64,000 nt of DNA from Daucus carota subsp. sativus (taxonomy: Eukaryota > Streptophyta > Magnoliopsida > Apiales > Apiaceae). Positions 21,282-32,945 of this stretch are shown here, one piece after another. The stretch lies in NCBI RefSeq assembly GCF_001625215.2, contig NC_030382.2, forward strand, positions 30,552,610-30,616,609. The letters run 5' to 3'. Each line of letters starts with the position of its first letter. Within the stretch, counting starts at the first letter, position 1. Below the pieces are notes generated by a model that saw nothing but the letters and a program-made list of their open reading frames with translations, made no database searches and had not been told where the DNA came from. A program made the translations under genes and the position numbers.

Positions 21282-24200
21282 TTAGAGATTATCCTCATCT
21301 GTGATCCAAGATTCAGAAGGATCATATCTGTCTTTAAATTTCTTATGTGCAACAGAGTCAGATCTGTGACTCCTGCCTACACTTCTTTCAGGTCTAGATT
21401 TATCCTCGTTTCCTTTGAATCGCTCCTTTCTATGTCTGCTATGCTCACGGGAGCTGCTGTAATTACTCTCTGAGCTTCGTCTAGATGATTTCTTATGCCC
21501 TTCTTTACCATCATGTTGTCCTCGAACACTACTCTGCTCGACTGTACCAGTATAACCCTTATTTCTTAGTTTCTCCGGGCTCTTGGAATTATGACTTCTG
21601 TCGTATCTGTTTGTGTCAGCTTTCTGATTACGTCTAAATTGATTGAAATCTTTAGGATACTGGTCGACTATCATTGTAGATTTAATTTCTTTATAGGAAT
21701 GTGAGTGTGTCCTGTTATAAGTCGCCGCACTTCCTTTCTCACTCACATTGTCTGCAGATGTATGACTCACTGGCAACGAGTCAGAAGCAGTCTTTCCAGA
21801 TTCTTCAGCCACATGCTGCAGGTGACCAAACCCCCCCGCTGCCTTGATTTCTTCCGTGTATTCTTCAATTATATCCCTCATTACCTGAATCAGCATTAGT
21901 TGTAAGATAAAATGAGAAAATAGAGAACTAGAAGAGTAAATATATAAAGGTAGATCTTTGCCGATTTAATGATTCAAAAACATTTATTATTGTAAAGAAA
22001 TACTGCTTCCCTCTTGTATCACAGACTCGGACTAGATTTATAGCAAGTTATTGGACCTAGGAATTCGTTTTTATCGATGATATTTAATTTAAAAAAATTA
22101 ATATATATTTGCGCAAATATAGGCCCTAAACATTTTAAATGGGAAAATAAGGAATGTTCATGAAACATTACAGGTGCGTCTTCGTAAGCATCTGAAAGCC
22201 TGGGATCCAATTTAGAATAAGATCTCTTTTTTTTTTTTTTTGCTAAATTTGAAATAAAATCTCGGTGCAAGATAAGAAGGCTAATTTTTGTTCGCACACA
22301 TTGACTTGCTTAACAGGCATTTATTTCACTTATAAGACTTTCAAACCCACCCCTTTGCATCATATGCTTTAAAAGTTAAAACAGCTCCACTTTCCATCCC
22401 TTTTGCCATTTTCAGCCAACTATATTGTTGATAATTTTCTTTTCTTTTAACTTATGATCTATGTATTTTATACAATCAATCAGACTTATTACCTCTAATG
22501 GAGTACATTCAATGTGTACTTGATAAAAATGTTCTACCTTATTCTCAAAATATATTTTTATTATTGACACAATTATACATTTTATGTAGGGGTGGCGACC
22601 ACCCGACTCCACAACCCGACACCAATTCAACCCGTAAAGTACGAGTCCGGGTTGGAATTTTTCGGATTCGGGTCGAACCAAAATCAACCCGAAAAAGCGG
22701 GTCATTTTTGGTTGAATTCAGGTTACTCGAAATTGACCCGAAATTATATACTTTGTCCCAATCATTTTTTTACACTTTCTTTTTTGAGATGTCTCATCCA
22801 ACTCTTTACATTTCAAAACTTATTAAATATAATAAATTTTTATAATATAAAAATCAACTACTCCAACTAGTTTTCTCCACTATATTTATTTTATACATTA
22901 AATATTAATCGGTTCAACCACTATCCTCACTTTTCTAACTTTTTCACACTACTTTACTTATTTTCTTAACCTCCGTGCCCAACCCAAATGTAAACATTTG
23001 GATGGTATGGAGGGAGTATATAATATAAAAATCTTATATATTTATAAAAAAATACATATATTTATATTATTTTATATTATATATTATTAAATTAATAAAT
23101 ATTTATTTTTATTTAAAAAAATTAAAAGCTATTTATGTAACAAATTTATCAGTCGGTCATCTTGTTATGATACCTTACGACCAATAAGGAAAGGGTATTT
23201 ATGTATCAATATTTATCAGGCTAATTCATTCTTTAACCATATATATGGTGATTATTTATTTGCCACAGTATTCCATTGATTTAGGGGTCATTTGATAACA
23301 GGTGAATGACAAGATTAAAGGTTCCGTTCAGATTTTAATCTCATTAAGATTGTTTGGTTGTCCTGTGTTGAGCTGGACGAGAGGAGAAATCTTCTAGACG
23401 AGACATAGTAATTTTATTGGCTCAATCATCCAGATGTACTTCTCCGGGACAATAATAAAATTGAATCAATATTATAACAATATTTGATTTTTTTAAATGT
23501 TTGTTATATTTGATTTTTTTTTAGTTTATAAATCTATATTTAATTAGTTTATAAATATGAAATATTAAAATTCTTGACATTTAAAAAATACTTCATATTT
23601 AATATATGTTAATGAGCTCAATTATAAAAAAGAATTGACATTTGTATTTCACAATTAAATATTTAAAAAATATTATATATATATATATATATATATTATA
23701 GAAACATTAAAATTTAAAATTAAAAAAGTCGTCGAATATAAGTATATGAAATACAAAAATTACAATTTATTTTTATATATCAGCCGATTAAAATTTATTT
23801 TGTGAAGATATTAGTTATTTAAAATGACGTCTATATTAAAATACAATGGTAGAATGTATAGATATTTTGTTGTTTGATTATTAATTTCAATTACAATCAT
23901 TAAACTTCAATTTAAATTGATAGGAAACATTTGTTACATATTTTTAAAAAATTATTATATGATTTAAGTTTCATTTATTATAAACAACATAGTAAATTTA
24001 ATTTTATAATATAAATCATAGAGTTGAAATAAATTATCAATTTCAATAATTATATTCTTATTTAATTTGAATTATTTAAAAAATTATAAACGTAATAATA
24101 CCAATTAATGAATAAAATAATATATTTAAAAGTAATTATGAGCTAGTCATCCAGATAAATTAGAAAAAGGACTATAACAAACAACAACATTCGACATTCA

Positions 24201-27200
24201 TTCAGATTAACTCTCATTCAGAAATTTAACTCGTCCAGAAATAACTGTTCAGATTTAACAAATGACCCCTTAGCCTTAGAATCCATTTCTAAGACATGTG
24301 TAAAGCTAAACAACCCTTAAATACTTGTTTCTAAAGAAAGTAAGTCGACAAATATTATTTTTCCTAAGAATAAGTCCATATTTGTGTGTGTGTGGGGGGG
24401 GGGGGTATTGCTAAACTAGCCAAAATGAACGGTCATAAGTACGTAACTTGCGCAAGATCAAATGGTTCAAAAAAAAGATACATGTCACATATTCGTTTTA
24501 CAAATAATCCAAATCTGACGAATTATTACTTAGATAAAATATGATCCAAGATATGAGCACCTTCGACTAGGTCTCATATCTTTTATAAAATGATCATATC
24601 CAAATGTCCTTTTATGATCCATGATTCGTATTCGGTCAAACCATTATATTTTTAGCCCATTAGATATGCAAGTAAATAGCCATTTTATTGTTTCTTAATA
24701 TTGTCTATAAAATTTTCACGAAATACCATCTATCCACCCATAAAAATGGAACAATTATCATCATATATATTAAATATATGTATTTTAAATTTTTGAATCA
24801 TGACTAATGTGTTTTAATATTATTATATTTATTTTAAAATAAATGATAATCATTTATATAGTTCAAATAAAACATTTATTAATATTGGTGGATAATACTT
24901 GACCCGTATTCGGACGATCATACAAAAAAGATGATAGAAATTATGATACTAACTCTCATATTCAAATTGGATCTAGACCTTAATATCTAAATCGATTTAT
25001 ATCCGCATAAAATGATACTGGACCAAATCTACACATACTAAAAATAAATCATGTACCAATGTCCAGTTTTTCACGGATAATTTTATAATTCTACTCCGAT
25101 TATTGGTTCAATTCACATAAATAATTTTTTGGGTAAACTAATTAACTGATAACATTTAATATTGTTTGTGTAAATGAATTAATTAGAGATTATATATGAA
25201 ATACATTTTTATAAAGTGGGCTCAATAAAATGTGACAAGTGCAATTAACACAAGTATTTATTGTGTAAATAAATTAAGTGAAGACATAATATAATTTTTG
25301 GGTAATAAATGAATTTAATAATGTAATTTTTGTAATTATATTTTTGGGTAGGTATAATTGATAATTCAAGGTAAAAAAATTTGTCGCGTTTTTCCCTTGT
25401 TGCCGTTAATATATATAGAGAGCTTGTGTGCTTGTGTGCTTATGTAATAAGTTACAAAATGACTTAAAGAGATAAAGTTAAAATTTAGAAGTTGGTGGAG
25501 GTACTTCTTTTAACATATTTTGTTTTGTGATTTGATTTAATAGAAGTTGATGTTATCATTCCTTTTATTTTCATATTTTTTATAATCTATAAGTTATGCA
25601 TAAAACAAACAAAAAAGAGTTTCAAAAATTCACCACGGCGAACTATTACATATGTTCACCATGGAAACTATATTCTAATCATCTTTTTGATAATCCAACC
25701 AAACAGAGGATGCTATCTTACCAATATGATATTGAATACAAAATTTTATTTTGTTTAATGAAGTGAAGCATCATTTTTATAATAATATTAGTTTCTTTAG
25801 CAATTTTAAAGCTATAAGTTAGTTTTGTATTTATAATACAGATTCATAATTACAATTCCTTAATATCTGATTAAAATTTGTATATTTGCTTATTTTGTTA
25901 AGATATTCACATCCATACCATTTAAAATAGAAAAATTATGATTTTTCAACCTACACTAAGTTTTATATAGTGAATTCTAAAAACTCTACATGGCCAAACA
26001 AATAGATACTAACTTAAAATCTTCACATTTCACGTTCCACCATAAGTAGCTTTTTGCCATAAGCAATTTATTTATTTAAGTTTACCAGATGGGCTCTAAA
26101 TGGTGTCAAAACTCTATTTGAAGTATTGTGATTGGAGCACTCACAACAAAGAGAAATTTCAAAACAAATCAAATGAAAATAACATATTGGACTTGCATAA
26201 CCTGTGTTGTTGTTCTCTTTATTTTCTTGCCACGATATGACATTCTTCGACGTTTGTAATCCCTTTCTTCAGCCAACAACTCTTCTCTTGACTTGGTAAT
26301 ACTTTTATCCTGCAAAATTAAAATAATGGGATCAAAGAGACAAAACCAATTAAAATGTTAAGTTCATATCCAAAAATGATGATGAAGATCTATTACACCC
26401 TTTGAATTTATCACCATACTCGACTGAACCTAATACATGCAACCGGACATGTGCCCACTACAGGACAGAGCATAGGCTCAATGTTCCAAGGACTTCTTAG
26501 TTTCACAGCCATCCACCTTACCTGTGTTGGATGGTTGTACAGTTGAACACAAACTTATTCCTCGTCATATTCTTTAAGAGAAATTTAGACTTTGACCAAG
26601 TGAATGAACACTGATGAGATGAACTAAAGATGCACAAAGAAAAGGATGAGAAAGGAGAAAAAAACATATAAACAGGTATTAATACTGGAATCTTAATATC
26701 ATAGGTTTAGAAATAATATCATTTGTAAATTACAAAATCCTTAGAAAATCAAGTTTAAAGATTATGTATAATTTTTGTCTGTTGTACTATCCAAATTAAT
26801 ACGGATGTCTTATCTAAATTAATACCCAACAACAAAAAGAAGGGAGTTTCTTAGTAGCATCCTTCTATTTTTGCCTTTTCCAACTGGTACCATATCGTAT
26901 TTTTGACTTACAAGTGCTACTCTTATAGTATAAGATTCACATATAGCATATAGCATGCCTGGACGTTAAAAAAAACTTTAAAATGTAAGTAAAAGACCTA
27001 CTTACCCATTTAAACTTAAAATTTTCCGCAATATTTACAACCTTAAAAAAATCATCGTCAAATATAGAAACAACATCTAAAACAAACACGTTAAAATATA
27101 GGAACAAAAACATCAGAATATGGTCTAGAACATAAATATATGATATATTCACATGCAAATACAAACTTTCATACTGGACGGGTTTTGGAGACCCCCGTCC

Positions 27201-29064
27201 TACTGAACTGAACTAAGAGGGTTATCTTATTAGAAAAGATAAGAACGTAAAGACACTTTTTTTAACCCTAATATAATTGGAATCGATCATGATTGATCCC
27301 TCGTTACTTCTCAACGAAGAAGTAATAGGTAGGGATGACAGGATTTGAACCTGTGAGATTTTATACCCAAAACAAACGCGCTACCAAGCTGCGCAACATC
27401 GGACAATTTGTCGCACAATTTTTATTAAGTTTAGTGTATAACCGGAAGACCGTGTTTTAAAATGTAAAGGTTTTTATATTATATCACATTCCAGTCGTGT
27501 GACGACCTAACATTCGCCGCCTTTATCTATTCATAGAATCCTAATATTTCAAAATTTCAGGATCATACAGACCATTTCCACATACCGGCCAAATCCCCTG
27601 AATATGGAAACATAGCTTTATTGATTTCAGAAGGCCCAATTTCGTTGAAGCATAAAACCACATATTTTTATTTATAACTCCTTTACCAGGAATCATGTCA
27701 CTAAAATTTACCTTATTATGTCCCCGCTGCCAAGAGAACATATCATGTTCAATTATAGGCTTGTAGTCCGGGCGCTTGTGCCTCTCTTCCTCAGCTCTCT
27801 TTGATATATATTCATGCTCAGCCGCTCTAAATTCAGAATAAAGACATTAGGCCCTTCTTTAGAAACACATTACAGTGACTTATTCAAGTAAGTAAACAGG
27901 GAGCATCATTAAATTTACTCCAGGCTCCGTGTTAGAAACAAGGCATGTTTTCATATTTACTAGTAACAAATAATACTTGCTACCAACAACGAAATAGACA
28001 ATTATACATATTCAAACCTTACCATGTTAGTATCATCCAAAAACATAAAAAGAAATGTACAACTTACAATATTCAAACGAACCAAGGAGTATTAAGAAAT
28101 GATTACTCAATAACTAAAAGGATGAAGTAAAATACACAGCCATAAGAACAGAAGTGTTATACCGTTGTGAACGATTAAGCTGCCTCAAGGTCCGAGCAGC
28201 TTTCATTTTTTGTTCAAGCAATGACCTCTCACGAAATGCTGCAACGGCATCTTCTACTTGAGAAACGGATACCTCCCCATCACAGACAAAATCATCCTTG
28301 CCACTCTCAATTGTTTTATCACTAAACATCAACAAGTTCATCGTAACATTCAATACCAAGTGCTTGAACAATCCCAGAGCAAACAACTTGCCATTCATTT
28401 CCCCGAACAATATACCCACTTGTGTTCCATACCACCCCAATACTTGACACAAAACAGGACAGCTAAAATAAAATTGATTCACATCTCCATCACCGAGAGC
28501 AACCGCTTCAGTAAGAATCGGCCTCAAACACGACCTCAACAACAGCACAACATGATCCTTAACGAAAACATCAATAGCAAGACCATAGGAAGGCGCATTA
28601 ACAAGAACCCATCTGGAGACCACATCAACAAGAAGCTTGGTTCTAGTGGAAGCTAAACACAATAGAAGCCGACGAATAATGCAAGAGTAATGTAAAGGGT
28701 AATCATTCCAGCCATTTGTTTCTTTGAGAAGAAACATATAGTCTGAGGGGAGAAAGCGATTATGGGAAGTGTGGGACAGAGCATGGGGAGGCTTGTGGTG
28801 TAAAAAAGGAGGGAGAGACAAGGGGTGGGGAGTAGGGGGAGGTAGAGAGACGACGGAGGGGCAGTTTTGGTAGAAGAAAGAGGAGGAGGGGGAGGGGGAG
28901 GAGGGGGGTTGAGGGGAAATGGTGGTGGTGGGTGGGGAGAGGAGGGTTGTGATGGAATGGGAGAGATAAATTAGGGTTTTCAGAGATGATAATGTTGTTT
29001 TGAGATTCTTCTCGTTATTAGGGTTTTCGGGAGGATTCATGGCGGAGGAATTCACCGCCTCCAT
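21282..29064 (-). CDS. U11-48K: U11/U12 small nuclear ribonucleoprotein 48-kDa protein
   Basis: The four minus-strand exons are 29064-28163, 27826-27712, 26309-26202 and 21884-21282 (902, 115, 108 and 603 bases, phases consistent), giving 575 aa. This minor-spliceosome protein belongs to the U11 snRNP, which recognises U12-type 5' splice sites. Recognised parts: N-terminal leucine-rich start (LKTTLSSLKTLIYLSHSI), FFYQNCPSVV, LPSDYMFLLKETNGW, the hydrophobic core around VKDHVVLLLRSCLRPILTEA, basic exon 2 (KRAEEERHKRPDYKP), exon 3 (SREELLAEERDYKRRRMSYR), and exon 4 starting VMRDIIEEYTEEIKAAGGFG and ending in an Arg/Ser-rich tail. This matches the plant U11-48K layout. The CHHC zinc finger expected near residues 50-90 is not visible; a Pro/Ser-rich stretch (SPQPPSSPSPSSS) stands there. 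Intron 3 is 4.3 kb and transposon-filled. Confidence 0.88.
22590..22748 (+). repeat. Truncated MITE end with CCCGA-type subterminal repeats
   Basis: The stretch begins GGGGTGGCGACCACCCGACT and contains repeated 'acccgaa/ttcgggt' phrases in both orientations, like the hAT MITE at 1300-2029. No matching right terminus is visible before the Stowaway copy at 22751, so it is a truncated element. Confidence 0.45.
22749..23018. mobile_element. Stowaway-like MITE
   Basis: Flanked by TA at 22749-22750 and 23017-23018. The right end, ATGGTATGGAGGGAG, is the complement of the Stowaway start CTCCCTCC; the left end, CTTTGTCCCAATCATTTTT, is degenerate. It is located in intron 3 of the U11-48K gene. Confidence 0.6.
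23281..24272. mobile_element. PIF/Harbinger-like non-autonomous element (TTA TSD)
   Basis: The element is 23284-24269 (986 bp), starting GGGGTCATTTGATAAC and ending TTAACAAATGACCCC, flanked by TTA at 23281-23283 and 24270-24272. Longer similarities between the ends exist ('gttcagatttaa' at both ends, 'ctggacgag'/'ctcgtccag'). The interior is AT-rich, has a TA microsatellite near 23675-23697 and no ORF. The 3-bp TTA duplication is the Tourist/Harbinger mark. It lies within the U11-48K intron. Confidence 0.7.
24273..26201. other. Remainder of U11-48K intron 3
   Basis: AT-rich intronic DNA. A TGTG run followed by a G run lies at 24385-24405, and two 'gcttgtgt' repeats near 25430. I see no ORF, transposon ends or RNA gene. 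Confidence 0.6.
27178..27221 (-). pseudogene. trnW-CCA: Partial plastid trnW-CCA (5' half)
   Basis: The phrase GGGTTTTGGAGACCC (27180-27194 region) is the anticodon arm with CCA anticodon when read on the minus strand, and 'ctgaactgaactaagag' is the D arm and acceptor side. Several bases differ from the usual plastid sequence ('gtcctactg' for 'gttctaccg'), and the 3' half of the tRNA is missing. Confidence 0.8.
27331..27402 (-). pseudogene. trnP-UGG: Plastid-derived trnP-UGG pseudogene
   Basis: Minus-strand reading shows GCGCAGCTTGGTAGCGCG (D arm), the UGG anticodon within TTTTGGGTA, and the T arm GGTTCAAATCC, ending CATCCCT. The 5' acceptor side reads CCGATGT instead of AGGGATG, so the acceptor stem cannot pair with the 3' end. 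The tRNA is therefore non-functional. It is part of the NUPT. Confidence 0.85.
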
Positions 29065-29166
29065 AGTCTTTTACTTTTCGATCTTTCTCGGTCGGAGAAT
29101 GGGTTTCTTGCCCGTGATTTCAATTAAAAAAAAACCCAATACATACCTGCAGAATCATTAGATATG

Positions 29167-29295
29167 AATTATGGTTTATCCTCTGTCGTCCCAGGTCATG
29201 GGTTCGACTCTGGCTCACCCCGAGAATATCTTCGAACAGATACTCACTTTGTAAGGCTATAAGCCATATTAGTCAAAAAAAAAAAAAAAATTATG
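29167..29295 (+). mobile_element. Short SINE with poly-A tail and TSD
   Basis: Between 7-bp duplications AATTATG (29167-29173 and 29289-29295) lies a B-box-like 'gggttcgactctgg' (29200-29213), a non-tRNA body and an A15-16 tail (29275-29290). The A-box is poor, so the 5' end may be truncated. It lies about 100 bp upstream of the U11-48K start codon, in its promoter region. Confidence 0.6.
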
Positions 29296-29298
29296 TAT

Positions 29299-29601
29299 GT
29301 GTTTGGTTTGGGTGAATGATTCCGGAAAGAATGGAATGAAAAATGAACTATATTATGGGCAATTGTTAACAAATTTCATTCCTTACTCCATTCCATTCCT
29401 TACATTATGTGCTAGAGATCATACCTTCAATTTGAGATGAAATGCTCCATTCTCTTCTACCCCCAATTTCTTCTCGAATCTTATCATAGCAATTTTGCCC
29501 TCACTTACATTTATTCCAAAACTTCCATCCTATCTCTATTAGTTCCAAGTAATTTTACCCATTCCATTCCATTCCATCCATTCTCCTCAACCAAACACAA
29601 C
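29299..29601. mobile_element. MITE copy A of a tandem pair
   Basis: It begins GTGTTTGGTTTGGGTGAATG and ends CAACCAAACACAAC, the inverted form. It contains 'attccattcc' repeats at both ends. It is about 85-90% alike by eye to copy B immediately downstream. The superfamily is not settled: no clean TSD can be read between the adjacent copies. Confidence 0.6.
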
Positions 29602-29608
29602 ACCTAAT

Positions 29609-29915
29609 GTTGTGTTTGGCTTGGGTGAATAATTCCGGAAGAAATGGAATGAAAAATGAACTATATAATAGGTAATTTTTAACAAATTTCATTCTTTACC
29701 TCATTCCATTCCTTATATTATATGCTAGAGATCATACATTCAATTTGAGATGGAATGCTTCATTCTCTCCTACCCCCAATTTCTTCTCAAAACTCATCAT
29801 AGCAATTTTGCACTCACTTAAATTTATTTCAAAACTTCCCTCCTATTTCTATTAGTGCTAAGTAATTTTACTCATTCCGTTCCATTCCATTCCATTCTCC
29901 CCAACCAAACACAAC
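29609..29915. mobile_element. MITE copy B of a tandem pair
   Basis: It begins GTTGTGTTTGGCTTGGG and ends CCCCAACCAAACACAAC. Same layout as copy A, same orientation, separated by only seven bases. Either two insertions into the same preferred site or a duplication with the joining piece retained. Confidence 0.6.
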
Positions 29916-29929
29916 ATGGGTGTAGATTC

Positions 29930-30118
29930 AAACCTTTTTTTTTGCCTTCTGTTATAATTTTCTGCGGATCGGATTTCTTCCTTTATGCGGAAGAAAATTA
30001 TAGCGGCAGGCAAAAAAAATTTGCTTGAATCTGAACTTTTGAAATATAGATCCGACCCCCTGGATGAGTATATTATATAAATCCTCCCTGGCAAACACTT
30101 TGCCAGGGACCAGGACCC
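29930..30118. repeat. Fold-back repeat ending GGGACCAGGACCC
   Basis: The arms 'ttttttttgccttctgttat' (29936-29955) and its near complement 'atagcggcaggcaaaaaaa' (about 30000-30018) face each other around 'gcggaagaaaa' phrases. The right end shares GGGACCAGGACCC with the MULE-type MITE at 20494-20706, so it may be a relative whose left end is lost. Confidence 0.45.
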
Positions 30119-31326
30119 TTTTATTTTTATTTCAAATTTAGCTTACAACGTTTGATACATGATTACCAATGTCCAAAATAACATAATTATGGAAAATGAC
30201 CTCACATACCATTTATTAATCCTTGATAATCTAGCGTTTTCAATTTCGGAAGAAAACGCCATCATTTTGTTCATTCTTTCAACCCCAACAAAACCATATG
30301 TTAACGGAGGATTTTGGTGAACAAGAATTTTGTGAGTTTAGAGATTTAGGGTTTATGAAAAAAGAGGGGATGAGCTTGAGAGATGTCTCGATTTGTCTCG
30401 TGTATCGGATCTCATATCCCAAGATGCATGCGTACCTATGTTTTTATAGGATCAAGCCCACGCAGTTCTGTTAGGATTGGGCCTATGCCGAGAGACTTTA
30501 GGGATAAGCTACGTTAAATGCTGATTTAATTGATTTTAATCTGATATAATCTTCGAGTTATGATATCTTTCTGGATTTAAAAGATACCGTTTGGAGATAT
30601 TTTCTGTGATTGTTGATTCTTTCCTCGTTTCAGAGAGAGGATAATTACTTGTGGTCAAGTAATTAATTAATAATCTTAATTAATAAAAGAATTTGGGAGA
30701 TAAATAGAATAATAGGCTATGCCAAAATATGGCATAACACCATACACAAAATAGCGCTATCTTTTTTTAACTCCAACAACATGCTATATCGTGTACCATT
30801 TTGTTCTTTTAATCCAGCAAAATTCTACATCAAAAATAAGGTTATGTTTTTTTAACCCCAGCAAACGCTAGACGATGTAGCATTTTTTTTTATCAATATT
30901 CAAAACACTACACGATGCATTGTTAATAACTGGTATCGAGGGTCATTTTTCCGGATTCTAATATTCAGGAAATGATTGATAGTGTGATAATGGGGTCTAA
31001 CACACAGGTTGAATGGAGTTTTGATCAGACTACAAATTTAAATTGATTTATCAAACTCAAAAAAAAAATTGGTTAAATTATTTTAACAACTTAAATGTTT
31101 CATAATAATCCTGAAACACATTAAGAATATAACAACCATTCAATGTCGATGACTTTAAACGATCGACTGTTTAATCGTGCCATATCACGTGACACATAAA
31201 ATTTATAACATTCAATTCAACACAAATCGAATATATGCATACAATCCATCCCTAATTTAACATACTCTATATCTATTAACTTAGAAAGTCCACTCCCAAT
31301 ATATACACACAACTCCTAATTGTGAA
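30119..31326. other. Intergenic with a dispersed repeat, no gene seen
   Basis: No ORF is convincing. The portion 30760-30965 ('aaacgctagacgatgtagc', 'actacacgatgcatt', 'aactggtatcgagggtcattt') has a diverged relative at 44285-44525. The segment 30330-30500 ('tttagggtttatgaaaaaag') looks like a plant promoter or LTR leader but I cannot classify it. Confidence 0.5.
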
Positions 31327-32945
31327 GATGGTGATGAGAACCACTTAGGAATTGAGATTCGTTTGATTCCACAGAAGAAGAAGAAAATTGTTGAAGTAGT
31401 AAATGAAGAAGTTATAGTTGAGGAAGTCGGCGAAGATTATCCCGACGAAAAATCATAGTGTGTAGTTCTTATATACATTATTTGTTAATTATGTTCGTCA
31501 TTTGCTAATATTTATTGTTTATTAAGATTTGTAATATGATTTTAATTAACATGAAGAAAATGTAAAATGTTGAAATGTTATACGAGGGTCATTTTGTCCA
31601 TGTTTCATATTTCTCCTTATACAAGTACTATGAAGAAGGTTTATGAGAATGTTGATTTTGAGAACCTCACTCTGTCCAAATTAAAAATATGTTTTGCTGA
31701 TGTTGTTGGTGAGTATTGACTCATTATATGTTAAAGCTCAGAAAACAAGATAAATCTACTGAGTCAAGAATCAAAGGATGTATTGGTTGAAAATTATGAT
31801 ATGAAGGTTGTGTTACATGTGTATGTTGTTACTTGTTATTCCTTCAAATGTTGAATCTGATATAGAGAGGGATGGTCATGGACGTAGTGATGATGAGTAT
31901 GTTGAAATTAGGAAAAAAAAATATAAGGAAAAAAATGGGTGACGTTGATAGACAAGCTAATTTAGGTGAAATGGATGATGGAGTTGATGGTTTTGATAAT
32001 AGTGAATCAGACATGACATATTATCTTAGTAGTGAGGAGAGTGATGATGAGTTAAGTTTTGCTATCTCCCTTCCAAAAATTGACATTTGAAAATAAAAAG
32101 GATTTTTAGGCAGATTGTGTTATCTAGTTTTGTGGCTAATGGTAAACTCTATCAATATATACATAATAATTTAAAAAGGGTCCAAGTTGGTTGTGCTAGT
32201 GGTTTTCCTTTTAAAATATGGTTAAATTATAGTAAAGAAAAAGATGGGTGGGAGTTGAAGTCAATTATTAATGAGCATAATTGTGCGTGGAATTATAAAA
32301 TCAAGTTAGTCACTACCAAGTTCCTTATAGAGCAGTATGGACACAATAAGAAAAATCCAAATTGAAAAATTAATCAGATGTAGGAAGAGTTTAAAAGGGT
32401 CCTTAAAGTGGATATTTGTGATGCTATATGTTGTAAAGTGAGGAAGGAAGCTTTATCAGGGATCGAAGAGAAGACGAAGGAACATCATGCAAAAATAAGA
32501 AAGTTTGGTGGTGAAATATTAAGCAGTAATAGACATAACACAATTAAGATTTCAACAGCAAGGCTTTTGGAAGGAGATGCCAACAGATTTAGGAGAATAT
32601 GTGTTTTTTATACTGCACTGAAGAATGGATGGAATGCCAGTTATAGACTAGTGTTAGGACTAGATAGGTATTTTTTTTTTAAACTGTGACTGAGAGACAA
32701 TTGCTTACTACAGTAGGAAGGGATGACAACAATAACAGTTATCCTGTGGCTATGACAGTAGTGGAAGCTGAGAATTATGATTCATGGAAGTGATTTTTGG
32801 AAAAACTTATTGATGATTTGGATCTTCAACATGGTCATGAAAAGACGATTTTTTCCTATTGATAGAATGTTATGCATTTTCCTTATATTTTTGCACCTTC
32901 AATTGTATTATTGTGCAAATGTTTGTGCTTTTATTGTGTACAAGG
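31327..32945 (+). pseudogene. MULE (MuDR-type) transposase, N-terminal and catalytic part
   Basis: Broken plus-strand frames give the MURA-type order. An acidic N-terminus (31327-32090; SEDIDMT-like SESDMTYYLSSEESDDE) is followed by the DNA-binding region RVQVGCASGFPFKIW...WELKSIINEHNC (FAR1/WRKY-GCM1-like). Then come FRRICVFYTALKNGWNASYR with LGLDR, the first catalytic Asp context, and QLLTTVGRD-NNNSYPVAMTVVEAEN (32700-32775), the strand before the second Asp. Several stops separate these. The frame is cut at 32945 by the hAT element and resumes at 35351. Confidence 0.8.

Larger units (their letters stand above)
27178..27402 (-). other. Nuclear plastid DNA insertion (trnW-trnP region)
   Basis: The segment is collinear with the plastid petG-trnW-trnP-psaJ locus. 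It begins within trnW-CCA (27178-27221), continues through the trnW-trnP spacer (including 'aatcgatcatgattgatccc') and ends at the 5' end of trnP-UGG (about 27400). Both ends cut through tRNA genes, so it is a short NUPT, not a nuclear tRNA locus. It sits in intron 2 of the U11-48K gene (26310-27711). Confidence 0.85.

Noticed and set aside
24385..24405. TG run followed by a long G run
   Set aside because: Simple-sequence slippage; no structural or regulatory claim is justified.
27331..27402. Functional nuclear tRNA-Pro gene
   Set aside because: The acceptor stem cannot pair and flanks are plastid DNA, so it is a NUPT pseudogene.
27541..27741. 66-codon ORF on the minus strand
   Set aside because: It is exon 2 of U11-48K reading through its splice donor into the intron.
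28258..28656. 132-codon ORF on the plus strand
   Set aside because: It lies antisense to the conserved first exon of U11-48K; the composition reflects the opposite strand.
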